Assembly (NCBI GenBank): GCA_947480335.1
Contig: CANKCB010000010.1
Span: 1 to 64,000, forward strand
Direction: 5' to 3'
DNA length: 64,000 bases
Source of the DNA: Gammaproteobacteria bacterium
Lineage (GTDB): Bacteria; Pseudomonadota; Gammaproteobacteria; Eutrophobiales; Eutrophobiaceae
This document shows positions 25,466 to 35,677 of this stretch, piece by piece (positions within the stretch are counted from its first letter, which is position 1; every line of letters starts with the position of its first letter). A model generated the notes under the pieces. It saw nothing but the letters and a program-made list of their open reading frames with translations. It made no database searches and was not told where the DNA came from. The position numbers and the translations under genes are program-made.

Positions 25466-26362
25466 ATGAATCGCATATTAATTTATACCTTATTAATTAT
25501 GTTCCCGCTGATGTCTCATGCCGAGTTACGGATATTTGCCTGTGAACCAGAATGGGCGGCGGTAGCTGATGAGATTGGTCACGATAAAGTTACGACATAC
25601 AGTGCAACGACAGCCATGCAGGACCCGCATTATATTCAGGCACGGCCCAGCCTGATTGCACAGGTACGGCAGGCGGACATAGTCATCTGCAGTGGTGCAC
25701 AACTGGAAATCGGCTGGTTACCCATGTTACTGGCCAAGGCCAATAATCCATCGGTGCAGCCAGGCAGTCCTGGTCATATTGTCGCCAGCAGTTTCGTACA
25801 ACGACTGGAAGCCCCGTCCAGTGTGGACAGGAGCCAGGGCGATGTTCACCCGGAAGGGAATCCGCATATACAGACTAATCCCCATAACATCGCGCTGGTT
25901 GCGATTGCATTGACGGAACGTATGCAACAACTTGATCCTGCAAACGCCGCAGCCTATGCAGATGGACTGAAAAAATTCCAGGCTCGTTGGGACGAGGCCA
26001 TCAGTCGTTGGGAACAACGTGCACTTCCGCTTAAAAACAAAAAGGTCATCACCCATCACAAATCCTGGCCTTACCTGGAACAATGGCTTGGTCTGGTTGA
26101 AGTCGCCAATCTGGAGGACGTACCAGGCGTCCCGCCAACCGTTTCCCACCTGAGCGACCTGGCTTCCCGGTATGGTAAGGGTGGCGCAGACTTTATTATC
26201 CGCGCACCATTTCAGGACAGTAAGCCGTCGGAGTGGTTATCAGAGCGCGGCGGAATCCCGATGCTGGCACTACCGTTAACAGTCGGCGGCAATGACAAAT
26301 CTACCAATCTGTTCAGCTTCTTCGATAACATACTGGATCAACTGTTGGGTGTTACGCCATGA
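25466..26362 (+). CDS. Zinc/manganese-type ABC transporter binding protein (ZnuA-like)
   Basis: A 298-residue periplasmic metal-binding protein of the cluster A-I family. Signal peptide MNRILIYTLLIMFPLMSHA; candidate metal ligands are His in DPHYIQARPS (about residue 50), His in GNPHIQTNPHN (about 138), His in THHKSWPY (about 198) and an acidic residue near 265. The long His-rich loop of typical ZnuA is reduced to a few residues (DVHPEGNPH). The start is ATG 25466 by signal peptide; the frame runs open from 25364 inside the porin gene. The permease gene overlaps its stop (ATGA). Confidence 0.88.
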   Translation: MNRILIYTLLIMFPLMSHAELRIFACEPEWAAVADEIGHDKVTTYSATTAMQDPHYIQARPSLIAQVRQADIVICSGAQLEIGWLPMLLAKANNPSVQPGSPGHIVASSFVQRLEAPSSVDRSQGDVHPEGNPHIQTNPHNIALVAIALTERMQQLDPANAAAYADGLKKFQARWDEAISRWEQRALPLKNKKVITHHKSWPYLEQWLGLVEVANLEDVPGVPPTVSHLSDLASRYGKGGADFIIRAPFQDSKPSEWLSERGGIPMLALPLTVGGNDKSTNLFSFFDNILDQLLGVTP

Positions 26363-27132
26363 ATCTCACCTCTATCGACTGGACAATAGTAGGCCCGGCC
26401 ATGTTGGCTGGCATACTGGTACTCACTACCCATGTTCCATTGGGACAGGAAGTACTGAAACGCGGAATTATTTTTATCGATCTCGCCATTGCCCAGATTG
26501 CCGGTCTTGGCGTAATTGCAGCGGATACCTTTATTGGCGTGGCAGAAGGCACAATTGTACAAATATCTGCAGTTACTGCCGCATTACTCGCAGCCGCAGG
26601 ATTGAACTGGACAGAAAAACACTGGCCCAGGATACAGGAACCCTTGATCGGCATCCTGTTTGTGCTCGCGGCTACCGGTAGTATTTTATTGCTGGCAGAA
26701 AATCCGCATGGTGGCGAATATCTGAAAGACTTGCTGGTTGGACAGATATTATGGTCTACCTGGTCTTCTTTGATACCCATCAGTGTGCTGTATGCCATCC
26801 TGCTGCTGGTCTGGTTTACCCTGAAAAATAAAATCGGACGTATCGGATTTTATATCACGTTTTCATTTGCGGTAACTGCATCGGTACAATTGGTCGGTGT
26901 GTATCTGGTATTTGCCAGTTTAATCATACCTGGTCTGGCAACTTCTCAGCTTCAGGGAAACAAAAGACTCTTTATTGGTTATCTGTCCGGAGCCCTGTCC
27001 TATTTTATTGGCATACTGCTATCTTCCTGGCTGGATCTGCCTACAGGAGCGATCATTGTGTGGGCTATGGCTGTTACTGGAATTGTAACCGGCTACATCA
27101 TCAGACTGACCGGTAGCAGAGATTCTCTCTAA
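26359..27132 (+). CDS. Metal ABC transporter permease (ZnuB-like)
   Basis: A 257-residue ABC-3 family permease with seven to eight membrane segments. Family stretches include LGQEVLKRGIIFIDLAIAQIAGLG at residues 29-52 and GVYLVFASLIIPGLA near 190. It overlaps the binding-protein gene by 4 bases and ends the operon. The ATPase (ZnuC) that normally completes this transporter is not encoded here; it must come from another locus, or the pair may share another system's ATPase. Confidence 0.88.
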   Translation: MNLTSIDWTIVGPAMLAGILVLTTHVPLGQEVLKRGIIFIDLAIAQIAGLGVIAADTFIGVAEGTIVQISAVTAALLAAAGLNWTEKHWPRIQEPLIGILFVLAATGSILLLAENPHGGEYLKDLLVGQILWSTWSSLIPISVLYAILLLVWFTLKNKIGRIGFYITFSFAVTASVQLVGVYLVFASLIIPGLATSQLQGNKRLFIGYLSGALSYFIGILLSSWLDLPTGAIIVWAMAVTGIVTGYIIRLTGSRDSL

Positions 27133-27151
27133 CGGTTATTCAGTAGTGTGT

Positions 27152-28006
27152 TCATTGATTCCCGGATTCACTGTCAACGGGTGGCAATGAGCGTATATAA
27201 GCGATAACAGCTTCCAGATCAGCTGAAGTTAACTGACTGGTAGTGGTACGGATCACTTCGTCCATGGTGGTGTTGGCTACATCACCATCCGGCTTGTCAC
27301 CTGTCTTCAAAAACTGTTTCAGTTCTTCATCCGTCCATTGCTGTAAATCTCCCGGCGCCAGGCTGGGAGCAGATTTATCCTCTGCAAGCGAGCCACCTCC
27401 CAGATGGCGTTCCCGGATAACAGCACCCAGACTGTTGCGTTGGGTATGACATTCACCACAGTGGCCGAGCACATCGACCAGATAGGCACCACGATTGGTA
27501 ATAGTCGTACTGAATCTGGAACTGAAGTAAAGCCACTGCCAGGGTCCGAGTAACCAGCGCTGGTTGTAGGGAAATTGCAGTTCATGTGTCTGGTTAACCT
27601 GATTGATAGCTGGCAAGGACTGCAGGTATGCCCAGATATCGCTCAGATCAGAATCTGTTATTCCGGAATAGGAAGGATAGGGAAAAGCCGGATAGTAATG
27701 CTGGCCATCCGGTCGCACACCTGTACGCAGTGCACGCAGGAAATTGGCTTCAGTCCAGCTACCAATACCGGTCTGCTTATGCGGGGTAATATTTGGTACA
27801 TGAAAAACTCCGAACGGCGTCTGCAAGATCCGGCCACCGGCAAAAGGTCGGGCATCGACCGTATTATTGGTATGACAACCCGCACAACCGGCGGCAGCAA
27901 CCAGATATTGACCATGAGCTGCATTACCCGCCGCATGGACAAACAGGGGGAATGTACAACACAGCAAGACGATAATTTTTTTATACAATCGGGGAAATAA
28001 ATTCAT
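27152..28006 (-). CDS. Exported diheme cytochrome c
   Basis: A 284-residue protein with a signal peptide (YKKIIVLLCCTFPLFVHA) and two cytochrome c domains, each with one heme motif: CAGCH near residue 41 and CGECH near residue 170. The sequence GGRILQTPFGVFHVPNITPHKQTGIG is typical of the diheme subunits of membrane alcohol/aldehyde dehydrogenases and related gluconate-type cytochromes. No dehydrogenase gene is adjacent, so the donor is unknown. ATG 28006 is chosen by the signal peptide; GTG 28042 is an alternative. It converges on the zinc operon with only 19 bases between stops. Confidence 0.85.
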   Translation of the reverse strand: MNLFPRLYKKIIVLLCCTFPLFVHAAGNAAHGQYLVAAAGCAGCHTNNTVDARPFAGGRILQTPFGVFHVPNITPHKQTGIGSWTEANFLRALRTGVRPDGQHYYPAFPYPSYSGITDSDLSDIWAYLQSLPAINQVNQTHELQFPYNQRWLLGPWQWLYFSSRFSTTITNRGAYLVDVLGHCGECHTQRNSLGAVIRERHLGGGSLAEDKSAPSLAPGDLQQWTDEELKQFLKTGDKPDGDVANTTMDEVIRTTTSQLTSADLEAVIAYIRSLPPVDSESGNQ

Positions 28007-28075
28007 CACACAGCGACGAGCATACAAACTCACTTTTATCACCTGACAGCTGGCTACCGGAAATCGCTGTAGAGC

Positions 28076-29953
28076 CTAAATTTGCACCCGGGTTCCAAGT
28101 TCGACTACCGAGTTATCCGGCAACTTGAAAAATTCGGCGATGTCTCCGGAATTGCGGCTCATTGTGGCAAACAGTTTTTCCCGCCAGCTCACCATACCCT
28201 TGCCTGGTGTGGGCACCACCGTTTCGCGGCTCAGGAAATAGGTTGATTCAAAAGCAACAATCTCCAGTCCATACTGTTTGCAGTCCTCGAGTATTTCCGG
28301 GATGTTTGTCTCATTCATGAAGCCCAGTTTAATGACCACCTTCCAGAACTGCTCGGTCAATTGAGTCACTTCAAGACGTTGCTCGGGAGGCACTGTGGGA
28401 ACGTCTTCAAACTTGACCGTCAGGATGATATTTTTCCTGTGCAATACCTGATTGTGCTTCATGTTATGCAGTAATGCCTGCGGAACCACCTTCGGGTTCG
28501 CGACGGCATAAATGGCTGTCCTGTCAGCAATATTGACCGAGTTGAAATCCAGCTGTTTGATGAACGGGATCAGTTCAAGTCCGTCTTTTTGTATGCTCTC
28601 AACCAACAATACCCGTCCGCGCGCCCATGTGGTCATCACCATAAAGATGGTCAGACCCATTGCGAGTGGAAACCAGCCACCATCAAAGAATTTAATAATG
28701 CATCCTGCTACCAGGAACGCATCGATAATCAGGAAAAATCCGGTTGCCAGTATGGCCGCCACGGAAGGTACCTTCCACGCAAAACGCATAACAAAAAATG
28801 TCATCACCGTTGTAATCATCATATCAATTGTGACTGCAACACCGTAAGCGCCTGCCAATGCTGAAGAACTTTTAAAAGCGATAACAGCGATCAGCACGCC
28901 CGTCAGCAATACCCAGTTCACCGACGGAATATAAATCTGACCCTGGGATGTTTCCGATGTGTGCATGATCCGCATTCTCGGAAAATACCCGAGCAGGATT
29001 GCCTGCTTTGTCATTGAGTAGGCCCCCGAGATAACCGCCTGCGAAGCAATGATCGCCGCGACAGCAGAGAGAATAACGGCCGGGATCAACAAATACTCAG
29101 GGAACATATGGTAAAAAGGGTTTGCCAGCGCAGAGGGATCTTTCATCAGCAGGGCGCCTTGTCCCATATAATTCAAGGTCAATCCTGGTAACACCAGTCC
29201 CGTCCAGGCCAACTGAATCGGCTTTCTGCCAAAATGCCCCAGATCCGCATACAAAGCTTCCGCGCCGGTCAATGCCAGAACGATAGCACCTACACTTGCC
29301 AGTACCAACGGTCCCCGATCCGCCAGGAAACTCAAGGAATGCAATGGATTCAACGCAGCAAGGATAGAAGGTTCCTGGACGATATGAATAACTCCGGAGA
29401 CTCCCAACACCGTAAACCACAGTACAATGATCGGGCCAAAAAACTTTCCAACTGCCTGGGTCCCGTTTCTTTGCACCAGGAACAGGCCCACCAGAATGAC
29501 GATAGCGCCAGGCAAGATATAGGGTTGCAGATCCGGGGTCACTACTTTCAGACCTTCCAGCGCACCCAGCACCGAGATAGCAGGAGTGATGACACTGTCC
29601 CCGTAAAACATGGTTGACCCAAATACGCCCATCAACAGCAACAACTTTCTTAACGCAGGCTTGTCCCTGATTGCATTCGTTGCCAGCGAAGTCAGGGCCA
29701 GCCCTCCCCCTTCACCCCGATTGTCTGCGCGTAGAACCAGAAGCACATATTTAAACGTCACTACGATCATCAGCGCCCAGAAGATAACCGACACCGCGCC
29801 AATCAGGTTTATTGAATTCAATACAACTCCTGAATCTGGAGCGAATACTTCCTTAACTGTATATAGCGGACTGGTACCGATATCACCATACACCACACCC
29901 AAGGCAGCGAGCGTGAGCGCGGCTGTTCTGGATTTATTTTCGTTTACGTGCAT
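28076..29953 (-). CDS. kup: Kup potassium uptake protein
   Basis: A 625-residue Kup/HAK/KT potassium-proton symporter, the usual length of the family. The N-terminal signature [20 protein letters not shown] (residues 17-36) is unmistakable, followed by about twelve membrane segments and a cytoplasmic C-terminal domain of some 170 residues. An AAGGG ribosome site lies before ATG 29953. It shares strand with the diheme cytochrome gene, 69 bases apart. Confidence 0.96.
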   Translation of the reverse strand: MHVNENKSRTAALTLAALGVVYGDIGTSPLYTVKEVFAPDSGVVLNSINLIGAVSVIFWALMIVVTFKYVLLVLRADNRGEGGGLALTSLATNAIRDKPALRKLLLLMGVFGSTMFYGDSVITPAISVLGALEGLKVVTPDLQPYILPGAIVILVGLFLVQRNGTQAVGKFFGPIIVLWFTVLGVSGVIHIVQEPSILAALNPLHSLSFLADRGPLVLASVGAIVLALTGAEALYADLGHFGRKPIQLAWTGLVLPGLTLNYMGQGALLMKDPSALANPFYHMFPEYLLIPAVILSAVAAIIASQAVISGAYSMTKQAILLGYFPRMRIMHTSETSQGQIYIPSVNWVLLTGVLIAVIAFKSSSALAGAYGVAVTIDMMITTVMTFFVMRFAWKVPSVAAILATGFFLIIDAFLVAGCIIKFFDGGWFPLAMGLTIFMVMTTWARGRVLLVESIQKDGLELIPFIKQLDFNSVNIADRTAIYAVANPKVVPQALLHNMKHNQVLHRKNIILTVKFEDVPTVPPEQRLEVTQLTEQFWKVVIKLGFMNETNIPEILEDCKQYGLEIVAFESTYFLSRETVVPTPGKGMVSWREKLFATMSRNSGDIAEFFKLPDNSVVELGTRVQI

Positions 29954-30306
29954 TGACTACCCTTGAATTTCTGTACCGGCAAATACCATCCGGCATGTGA
30001 ATACAGGTTCGTATGAATCCATCCAGGTTAAGGCTAAAACTCTCTGATTTAGACAGGCTGGATGACAACATTAACTGGTTAGTAGTTTCGGGACAGGTAT
30101 TCCCTGCTGTAAGAATCATCTGGTTTGTGTTATTCCGTGCCTTTTGAGTTTACGCGGTTTATATTGATTATTAAAGCACTCAATATGGCCGTCTAAATAC
30201 TTGTGCTGACTGTCTACAGACCTTATTATCTGCAAGTCACTGTTAGAGGCTGGCCCGCCAGTTAAACGGGCCTTATCCATTTTTCATTATCCTCAAAAGG
30301 CTACTC
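29954..30306. other. Divergent intergenic region
   Basis: These 353 bases separate kup (minus) from the beta-barrel gene (plus). A TATTAT at 30224-30229 could be a -10 for the plus-strand gene, but its -35 is poor (TTGTGC). GGCCCG and CGGGCC arms around 30252-30274 form a short hairpin in the presumed leader of the downstream gene. No gene is seen. Confidence 0.4.
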
Positions 30307-31029
30307 ATGAATTCCAGAAAATCCGGGCTATTATTGCTAGTGGTGTTACTTTGCCAGCTGCTGCCAAACAATGCAGCTGCACAACAACGTCGCCCTGCAC
30401 AGTTTTCTTTTAACTTTTATCCTTATTTGTCCGATGTAAAATCAGATTCGGACTTCACCGTTTCCGCCCTGGTACCGCTGCCGGGCAGATTTTCCTATTT
30501 CAGTTTTATCAATTTCAACGAAACCATTTCAAACGGCGATTCCAATTTCATGTTGACTGAACAAAACCTGAACTGGCAAGTATCGGAAAAACTGCCGCTG
30601 GATCTGGTGGCACAGGATATTATCCGCAAAGGCCATGACAACGATACCATACACCTTGGCATACGCTGGAGACTGAACAGCACGCCCCTGCTCACCGCCT
30701 TTTTCAAGGCGATCAATCTGAGCTATGCCATCCAGATTTTTCCATTGAGGATTGATGAACGTGACGTGGGCGGCATGCAAATTTCCCATGCCTATCAGAT
30801 GACATTTCCCTATATTTCCGATCGGCTTTATCTGGGTGGCTTTATTGATCACAATATTAACGAATCAGCCCGTCCTGGTCAGACCCGCGACAACATTGTC
30901 AGTGAAACCCAGTTCGGCGTCCGGTTATATAAACAGCTATATGCCGTAGCTGAGTATCGTATCAATGATTACCGGCGTTCGGACAATACCAATCTGGGCG
31001 CAGGCCTTGAAATCAAGACCAGCTGGTAA
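30307..31029 (+). CDS. Predicted outer-membrane beta-barrel protein, unknown
   Basis: A 240-residue exported protein: signal peptide (SGLLLLVVLLCQLL, cut near AAAQ), then alternating amphipathic strands rich in Tyr and Phe and ending in a hydrophobic/aromatic LEIKTSW, as expected of a small outer-membrane barrel of perhaps 10-12 strands. An AAAGG ribosome site precedes it. I do not recognise the family. It is followed on the same strand by the DUF3293 and sulfatase-fold genes with short gaps, but shared function is not evident. Confidence 0.7.
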   Translation: MNSRKSGLLLLVVLLCQLLPNNAAAQQRRPAQFSFNFYPYLSDVKSDSDFTVSALVPLPGRFSYFSFINFNETISNGDSNFMLTEQNLNWQVSEKLPLDLVAQDIIRKGHDNDTIHLGIRWRLNSTPLLTAFFKAINLSYAIQIFPLRIDERDVGGMQISHAYQMTFPYISDRLYLGGFIDHNINESARPGQTRDNIVSETQFGVRLYKQLYAVAEYRINDYRRSDNTNLGAGLEIKTSW

Positions 31030-31048
31030 TCTCTTTGGCCGGTTTTGA

Positions 31049-31477
31049 ATGTTAAATACAGCCATGTCACAAGTTTCAGTCAACGCGTTTATGCAGGCTG
31101 AATACCGTGTGCAGGATGATCACAACCTATTGGTGCTACGCGTCGGACACTATAGTAAGCCACTGCAGGACATTCACATCCGGTTTGGTGCCAGCAGTTC
31201 AGCCTTTATCACGGCATACAATCCCCGCAGTGAGATCCAGAGTCTGCAAAAGAATGAAACCGCCACACAATTACTCCAACAGGATTTGCATGCGACCAGC
31301 TATAGTTCGCTGCCTGCAACAGGGCGTGATACAAAATCACTCTGGCCGGATGAACCAGGCTTTCTGGTTATTGGCATTTCCTGCAAACAAGCGCTCAAAC
31401 TTGCAGAAAAATATCATCAATTGGCTATCCTGTTTGCTGACTCGCATGCCATACCACAACTGGAAATTATCGGATAA
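31049..31477 (+). CDS. DUF3293 family protein
   Basis: A 142-residue soluble protein matching DUF3293: an N-terminal EYRV region, FITAYNPRSEIQSLQKNE near residue 55, and a C-terminal PGFLVIGISCKQALKLAEKYHQLAILF followed by PQLEII. The family is widespread in gammaproteobacteria and has no known function. ATG 31049 or ATG 31064 could be the start; neither has a strong ribosome site. Confidence 0.75.
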   Translation: MLNTAMSQVSVNAFMQAEYRVQDDHNLLVLRVGHYSKPLQDIHIRFGASSSAFITAYNPRSEIQSLQKNETATQLLQQDLHATSYSSLPATGRDTKSLWPDEPGFLVIGISCKQALKLAEKYHQLAILFADSHAIPQLEIIG

Positions 31478-31486
31478 TCGCTGTAG

Positions 31487-33139
31487 ATGAACACACAGCA
31501 AGAGCAACTGAAAACCACATTGCGCAACTGGACGGGACTGGCGCTCGCGCTGTTTGTGCTGAACTTTGTGCTGACATTTCATAATGTCTGGCCAACATTA
31601 TGGATTACCACTCACTTTGAGTTATCCATTGAAATGGCCATGCTGTTACTTGTACTGGCATTATATATACGTTGGGCAGGAGCCGTCTCATCGCGTGTCG
31701 TTTCCGCGCTCGCCGCGATTCTGACTGTCATGACTATCGGACGCTATGCTGAAGTCACGGCTCCGGCACTGTATGGACGACCAGTGAATATTTACTGGGA
31801 CGCCCAGTATCTGCCGCATGTGGCAGCCATGATGATTCAGTCCACCCATCTGTTGCTGGTGCTGGCATTGTTTACCGGCATTCTGCTGTTTCTCACCAGT
31901 ATATTCCTGATCCTGAGAACCGCACTAAACCGTATCGTAAGTGGTACGGAACAGGGATTTGTCAGTCTTGTTACCGGGTTGTTGGTTATCTTTTATTTGT
32001 GCGGGTATCTGGGTCTGCCAGTACGCAAACTGAATCTGTATTCAGTACCAGTCACCAGAACTTATTGGCAACAAGCCGGTTTCATTGCCTCCGCACTCGC
32101 AGAAGAAGGCAAGCTTGATGTAATACCGACAGCCAATCCATTGGGTGAATTTCCACTACCCAAATTGAACGGGGCTGACGTGATCATTGATTTTGTTGAA
32201 TCCTATGGAGCGATCGCTTTCGATTCTCCCGTGGTGGCCGAAGCGATTGCCCAAAGTCGCGAAAATCTGGCTTCAGCTATCGCGCAAACAAAGCGGCGGG
32301 TTGTTTCAGCCTACGTGGTCTCACCCACCTTTGGTGGCGGCTCCTGGCTGGCACATTCCAGTTTTATGACCGGTCTCGAAATTAACAAGAACAGCACTTA
32401 CGATTTATTACTGACCAAATCCCGGCCAACGCTGGCAAGCCGATTTACTGCACTGGGTTACCGATCCATTGCGCTGATGCCAGGACTGCGCAATGAATGG
32501 CCGGAAGGCACTTTCTATAAGTTTGCCAGCATCTATGGCTCCAATGAACTGGATTATCATGGTCCGGAATTCGGCTGGTGGCGTATACCTGATCAGTATT
32601 CACTCGCGAAACTGGCCGAGATCGAACTGAATAAACAAAACCGGCCCCCTCTATTTCTGATGTTCACCAGTATCAGCTCACATATGCCATTTCGGCCTAC
32701 TCCACCGTATCAGCCAGAGTGGTCGCGTATACTCTCCGCCAATCCGTTTGATAACGGCCCGGTACAGGATTCACTGATCCTGTTACCGGAATGGACCAAT
32801 ATGCAGCCTGCCTATGCCGGCACATTGAGTTATACCTTTGACTATCTAGGCGGTTTTTTCAGGGAACATCCCGATCAGGATTTCTTCTGGGTAATTATTG
32901 GTGATCATCAGCCAGTTGCTCTGGTCAGCGGTGAAGGTGCACGCTGGGACGTACCAGTACATATCGTCTCGGCTAATGATGCAATTATCAATTCACTGTT
33001 GCAAATGGGGTTTGTTGAGGGCCTGACACCTTCATCCAAACCCATCGGAGCCATGCATGAATTGACGGCCAGACTGCTGGATATGCTCGCTGGAAACGAA
33101 CCAGTACAGCTTGCCAGCCTGCCACAGCAACAAAAATAA
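31487..33139 (+). CDS. Membrane sulfatase-fold protein (LTA-synthase/EptA-like architecture)
   Basis: A 550-residue protein with about five membrane segments in the first 190 residues and a C-terminal alkaline-phosphatase/sulfatase domain outside the membrane. Metal-site stretches are visible: ADVIIDFVESYG near residue 230 (first Asp/Glu), FGGGSWLAHSSFMTGL near 285 where the nucleophile Thr/Ser normally sits, and FFWVIIGDHQP near 467 (Asp-His pair). The layout is that of phosphoethanolamine or phosphoglycerol transferases acting on envelope lipids or glycans; the substrate cannot be told. It starts 9 bases after the DUF3293 gene. Confidence 0.75.
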   Translation: MNTQQEQLKTTLRNWTGLALALFVLNFVLTFHNVWPTLWITTHFELSIEMAMLLLVLALYIRWAGAVSSRVVSALAAILTVMTIGRYAEVTAPALYGRPVNIYWDAQYLPHVAAMMIQSTHLLLVLALFTGILLFLTSIFLILRTALNRIVSGTEQGFVSLVTGLLVIFYLCGYLGLPVRKLNLYSVPVTRTYWQQAGFIASALAEEGKLDVIPTANPLGEFPLPKLNGADVIIDFVESYGAIAFDSPVVAEAIAQSRENLASAIAQTKRRVVSAYVVSPTFGGGSWLAHSSFMTGLEINKNSTYDLLLTKSRPTLASRFTALGYRSIALMPGLRNEWPEGTFYKFASIYGSNELDYHGPEFGWWRIPDQYSLAKLAEIELNKQNRPPLFLMFTSISSHMPFRPTPPYQPEWSRILSANPFDNGPVQDSLILLPEWTNMQPAYAGTLSYTFDYLGGFFREHPDQDFFWVIIGDHQPVALVSGEGARWDVPVHIVSANDAIINSLLQMGFVEGLTPSSKPIGAMHELTARLLDMLAGNEPVQLASLPQQQK

Positions 33140-33298
33140 CCAGAATAATCAGCAGGGACGGACAAACCAGAATTCCTGCGGCGTTACACATTGACGCTGC
33201 CATCACCCACCCACTACACTTGATCTATCAACATTCGTTCCGGGTATCAGTCACCACGACTGCCCCGTAACCTGAATCCTGGGGGGGATTGCAAATCT

Positions 33299-35677
33299 AT
33301 GCTGACCAAGACACGCTCATGGGTACCATCCTGTCTGTTTACATTGTTCGTATTCATCGCATTCACGGCTACAGCACAGCAACAGTCTGCCAATGCAAAA
33401 GAGTCCGCTCGCGAAACCCTGAATCATTATTGCGTCACCTGCCATAACGAAACACTTAAAACAGCCGGGCTGATGCTGGACAAGCTCGACCCGGATCAGG
33501 TCGCCACCGATGCGTTGAAGTGGGAAAAGGTCGCACGCAAATTACGTGGTCGCACTATGCCCCCGGCCGGAATGCCCAGACCGGATGAAGCCACATACAA
33601 CAAGCTGGTTGCCCATATAGAAGGCAATCTGGATAAAAACGCAAAGGATCATCCGAATCCGGGCCGACCGACGCTGCATCGATTGAATCGCTCAGAATAT
33701 GCGAATGTAATCCGCGACCTGCTGGCACTGGAAATCAACAGCCGGGATTTGTTACCCGCCGATGATATCGGTTACGGTTTTGACAATATCGGGGATGTAT
33801 TGACTGTTTCACCTTATCTGCTGGAACGCTATCTGTCCGTCGCTTCTAAAATCAGCCGTCTCTCCATTGGTGATACACATCAATCCGCCAATTTCCAGAC
33901 CTATGATGTGTCACGTTATCTGATCCAGGATGATCGCATGAATGATGACCTGCCCTACGGCTCGCGAGGCGGGATTGTGATACGTCATCATTTTCCAGTG
34001 GATGGTGAATATTTAATCAAGGTCAAATTACAGACAGGACGTTTTGACGAAATCATCGGTATGGACAAGGAGCGCAAGCTGGATATCCGCCTTGATAACC
34101 AGCGTCTGCAACGGTTCACCGTCGCAGCCAGCGCACAGGGCGACGTTGAAGTTCATGGTAATGGCGTAGATCCGGACGAGCACCTTGAAATCCGTCTGCC
34201 CATCAAGGCAGGTATGCATACTGTTGAGGCCACCTTTATAAAGGACACGGTCAAGGAAGAAGGCATGCTGGATAAGTATGCTGCGCCCACGGCTAATCAG
34301 GAACAGGCGTTCTTTGAAGGCGTAGGCAAATTGTCCATTGCCGGACCATTTAATATTACCGGACCAGGAGACACACCCAGCCGCAGGAAAATATTCTCCT
34401 GCCAGCCCTCAGCTACACTGTCAGAAGATGAATGTGCGCGCCAGATCATTACCACACTTGCCCGCAGTGCCTATCGTCGTCCGGTAGCCGAAAGTGACAT
34501 GCCGGTACTGCTACGCATGTATGAACAAGGCAAGGCGGAAGACGGATATGAAGGCGGTATCAGAATGGCCTTGCAAAAAATTCTGGTATCACCCGAATTT
34601 TTGTTCCGTATGGAGTTTGATCCGGAACACATCGCTGCGAATGGTAATTACCGAATCAGCGATCTTGAACTGGCCTCGCGACTTTCCTTCTTCCTGTGGA
34701 GCAGCCTGCCCGACGAAGAACTGCTGACTCTGGCAGAAAAAAACCAGCTGCATAAACCATCCGTACTGGAGAAACAAACCAAACGAATGCTGGCTGATGA
34801 ACGCTCACGTGCACTGGTCAACAATTTTTCCGGACAGTGGCTGTATTTAAGAAATATGGCCCGCGTACAGCCAGACCCGATTGCTTTCCCGAATTTTGAT
34901 GAAAACCTGCGCGACTCCATGCAAAAGGAAACTGAATTGTTACTGGAAAGCATGCTGCACGAAGACCACAGCGTGGTTGAATTACTCGACTCTGACTATA
35001 CTTTTATAAATGAACGCCTGGCCAGACACTATGGCATAGAGGGTATCTACGGTGCCGGATTCCAGCGCGTCAAGATTACCGATCCGCGACGCCGTGGCTT
35101 ACTCGGCCAGGGCAGTATTCTCACAGTGACTTCCTATCCGAACCGGACTGCCCCAACCATACGTGGCAAATGGGTTCTTGAACAGTTACTTAACTCGCCA
35201 CCACCGCCACCACCACCGAATGTCCCTTCTCTGAAAGATGATAAAAGCACCAAGGTTTTGACCATGCGCCAACGCATGGAGAAACATCGTGCCAACCCGG
35301 CCTGTGCGGTATGCCACAAGGTGATGGATCCGTTGGGATTTGCGCTGGAAAATTTTGATGGTCTGGGCAGATGGCGTGAAACCAGTGGCACTAATAACAG
35401 CCCGATTGATTCTTCAGGTGAACTGCCTGATGGCACCAGTTTTGATGGGCCAGCTGGACTGCGTGAGGTTTTGCTGAAACAGAAGGAATTATTTGTAGAC
35501 ACGTTTACCTTGCGCTTGATTACCTATGCTCTTGGTAGGGGTGTTGAATATTACGATTATCCGGTCATACGCAAAATACGCCAGGAAGCCGCTGACAGCG
35601 ATTATCGCTGGTCGGCCATTATCAACGGTATTGTTAACAGTATTCCCTTTCAGATGAGGAGGGCCAACCAGCCATGA
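33299..35677 (+). CDS. DUF1592/DUF1588 diheme cytochrome-like protein (cassette B)
   Basis: A 792-residue paralogue of the protein at 12830-15253 with the same domain order: signal peptide (cut near ATAQ), cytochrome-like domain with CVTCH, DUF1587 (LHRLNRSEYANVIRDLLALE), central beta domain, DUF1595/DUF1592, DUF1588 with a proline run, the second heme motif CAVCHKVMDPLGFALENFD, and DUF1585. A GGGGGGG ribosome region precedes ATG 33299, as in cassette A. First gene of the second cassette; the DUF1552 start overlaps its stop (ATGA). Confidence 0.9.
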   Translation: MLTKTRSWVPSCLFTLFVFIAFTATAQQQSANAKESARETLNHYCVTCHNETLKTAGLMLDKLDPDQVATDALKWEKVARKLRGRTMPPAGMPRPDEATYNKLVAHIEGNLDKNAKDHPNPGRPTLHRLNRSEYANVIRDLLALEINSRDLLPADDIGYGFDNIGDVLTVSPYLLERYLSVASKISRLSIGDTHQSANFQTYDVSRYLIQDDRMNDDLPYGSRGGIVIRHHFPVDGEYLIKVKLQTGRFDEIIGMDKERKLDIRLDNQRLQRFTVAASAQGDVEVHGNGVDPDEHLEIRLPIKAGMHTVEATFIKDTVKEEGMLDKYAAPTANQEQAFFEGVGKLSIAGPFNITGPGDTPSRRKIFSCQPSATLSEDECARQIITTLARSAYRRPVAESDMPVLLRMYEQGKAEDGYEGGIRMALQKILVSPEFLFRMEFDPEHIAANGNYRISDLELASRLSFFLWSSLPDEELLTLAEKNQLHKPSVLEKQTKRMLADERSRALVNNFSGQWLYLRNMARVQPDPIAFPNFDENLRDSMQKETELLLESMLHEDHSVVELLDSDYTFINERLARHYGIEGIYGAGFQRVKITDPRRRGLLGQGSILTVTSYPNRTAPTIRGKWVLEQLLNSPPPPPPPNVPSLKDDKSTKVLTMRQRMEKHRANPACAVCHKVMDPLGFALENFDGLGRWRETSGTNNSPIDSSGELPDGTSFDGPAGLREVLLKQKELFVDTFTLRLITYALGRGVEYYDYPVIRKIRQEAADSDYRWSAIINGIVNSIPFQMRRANQP

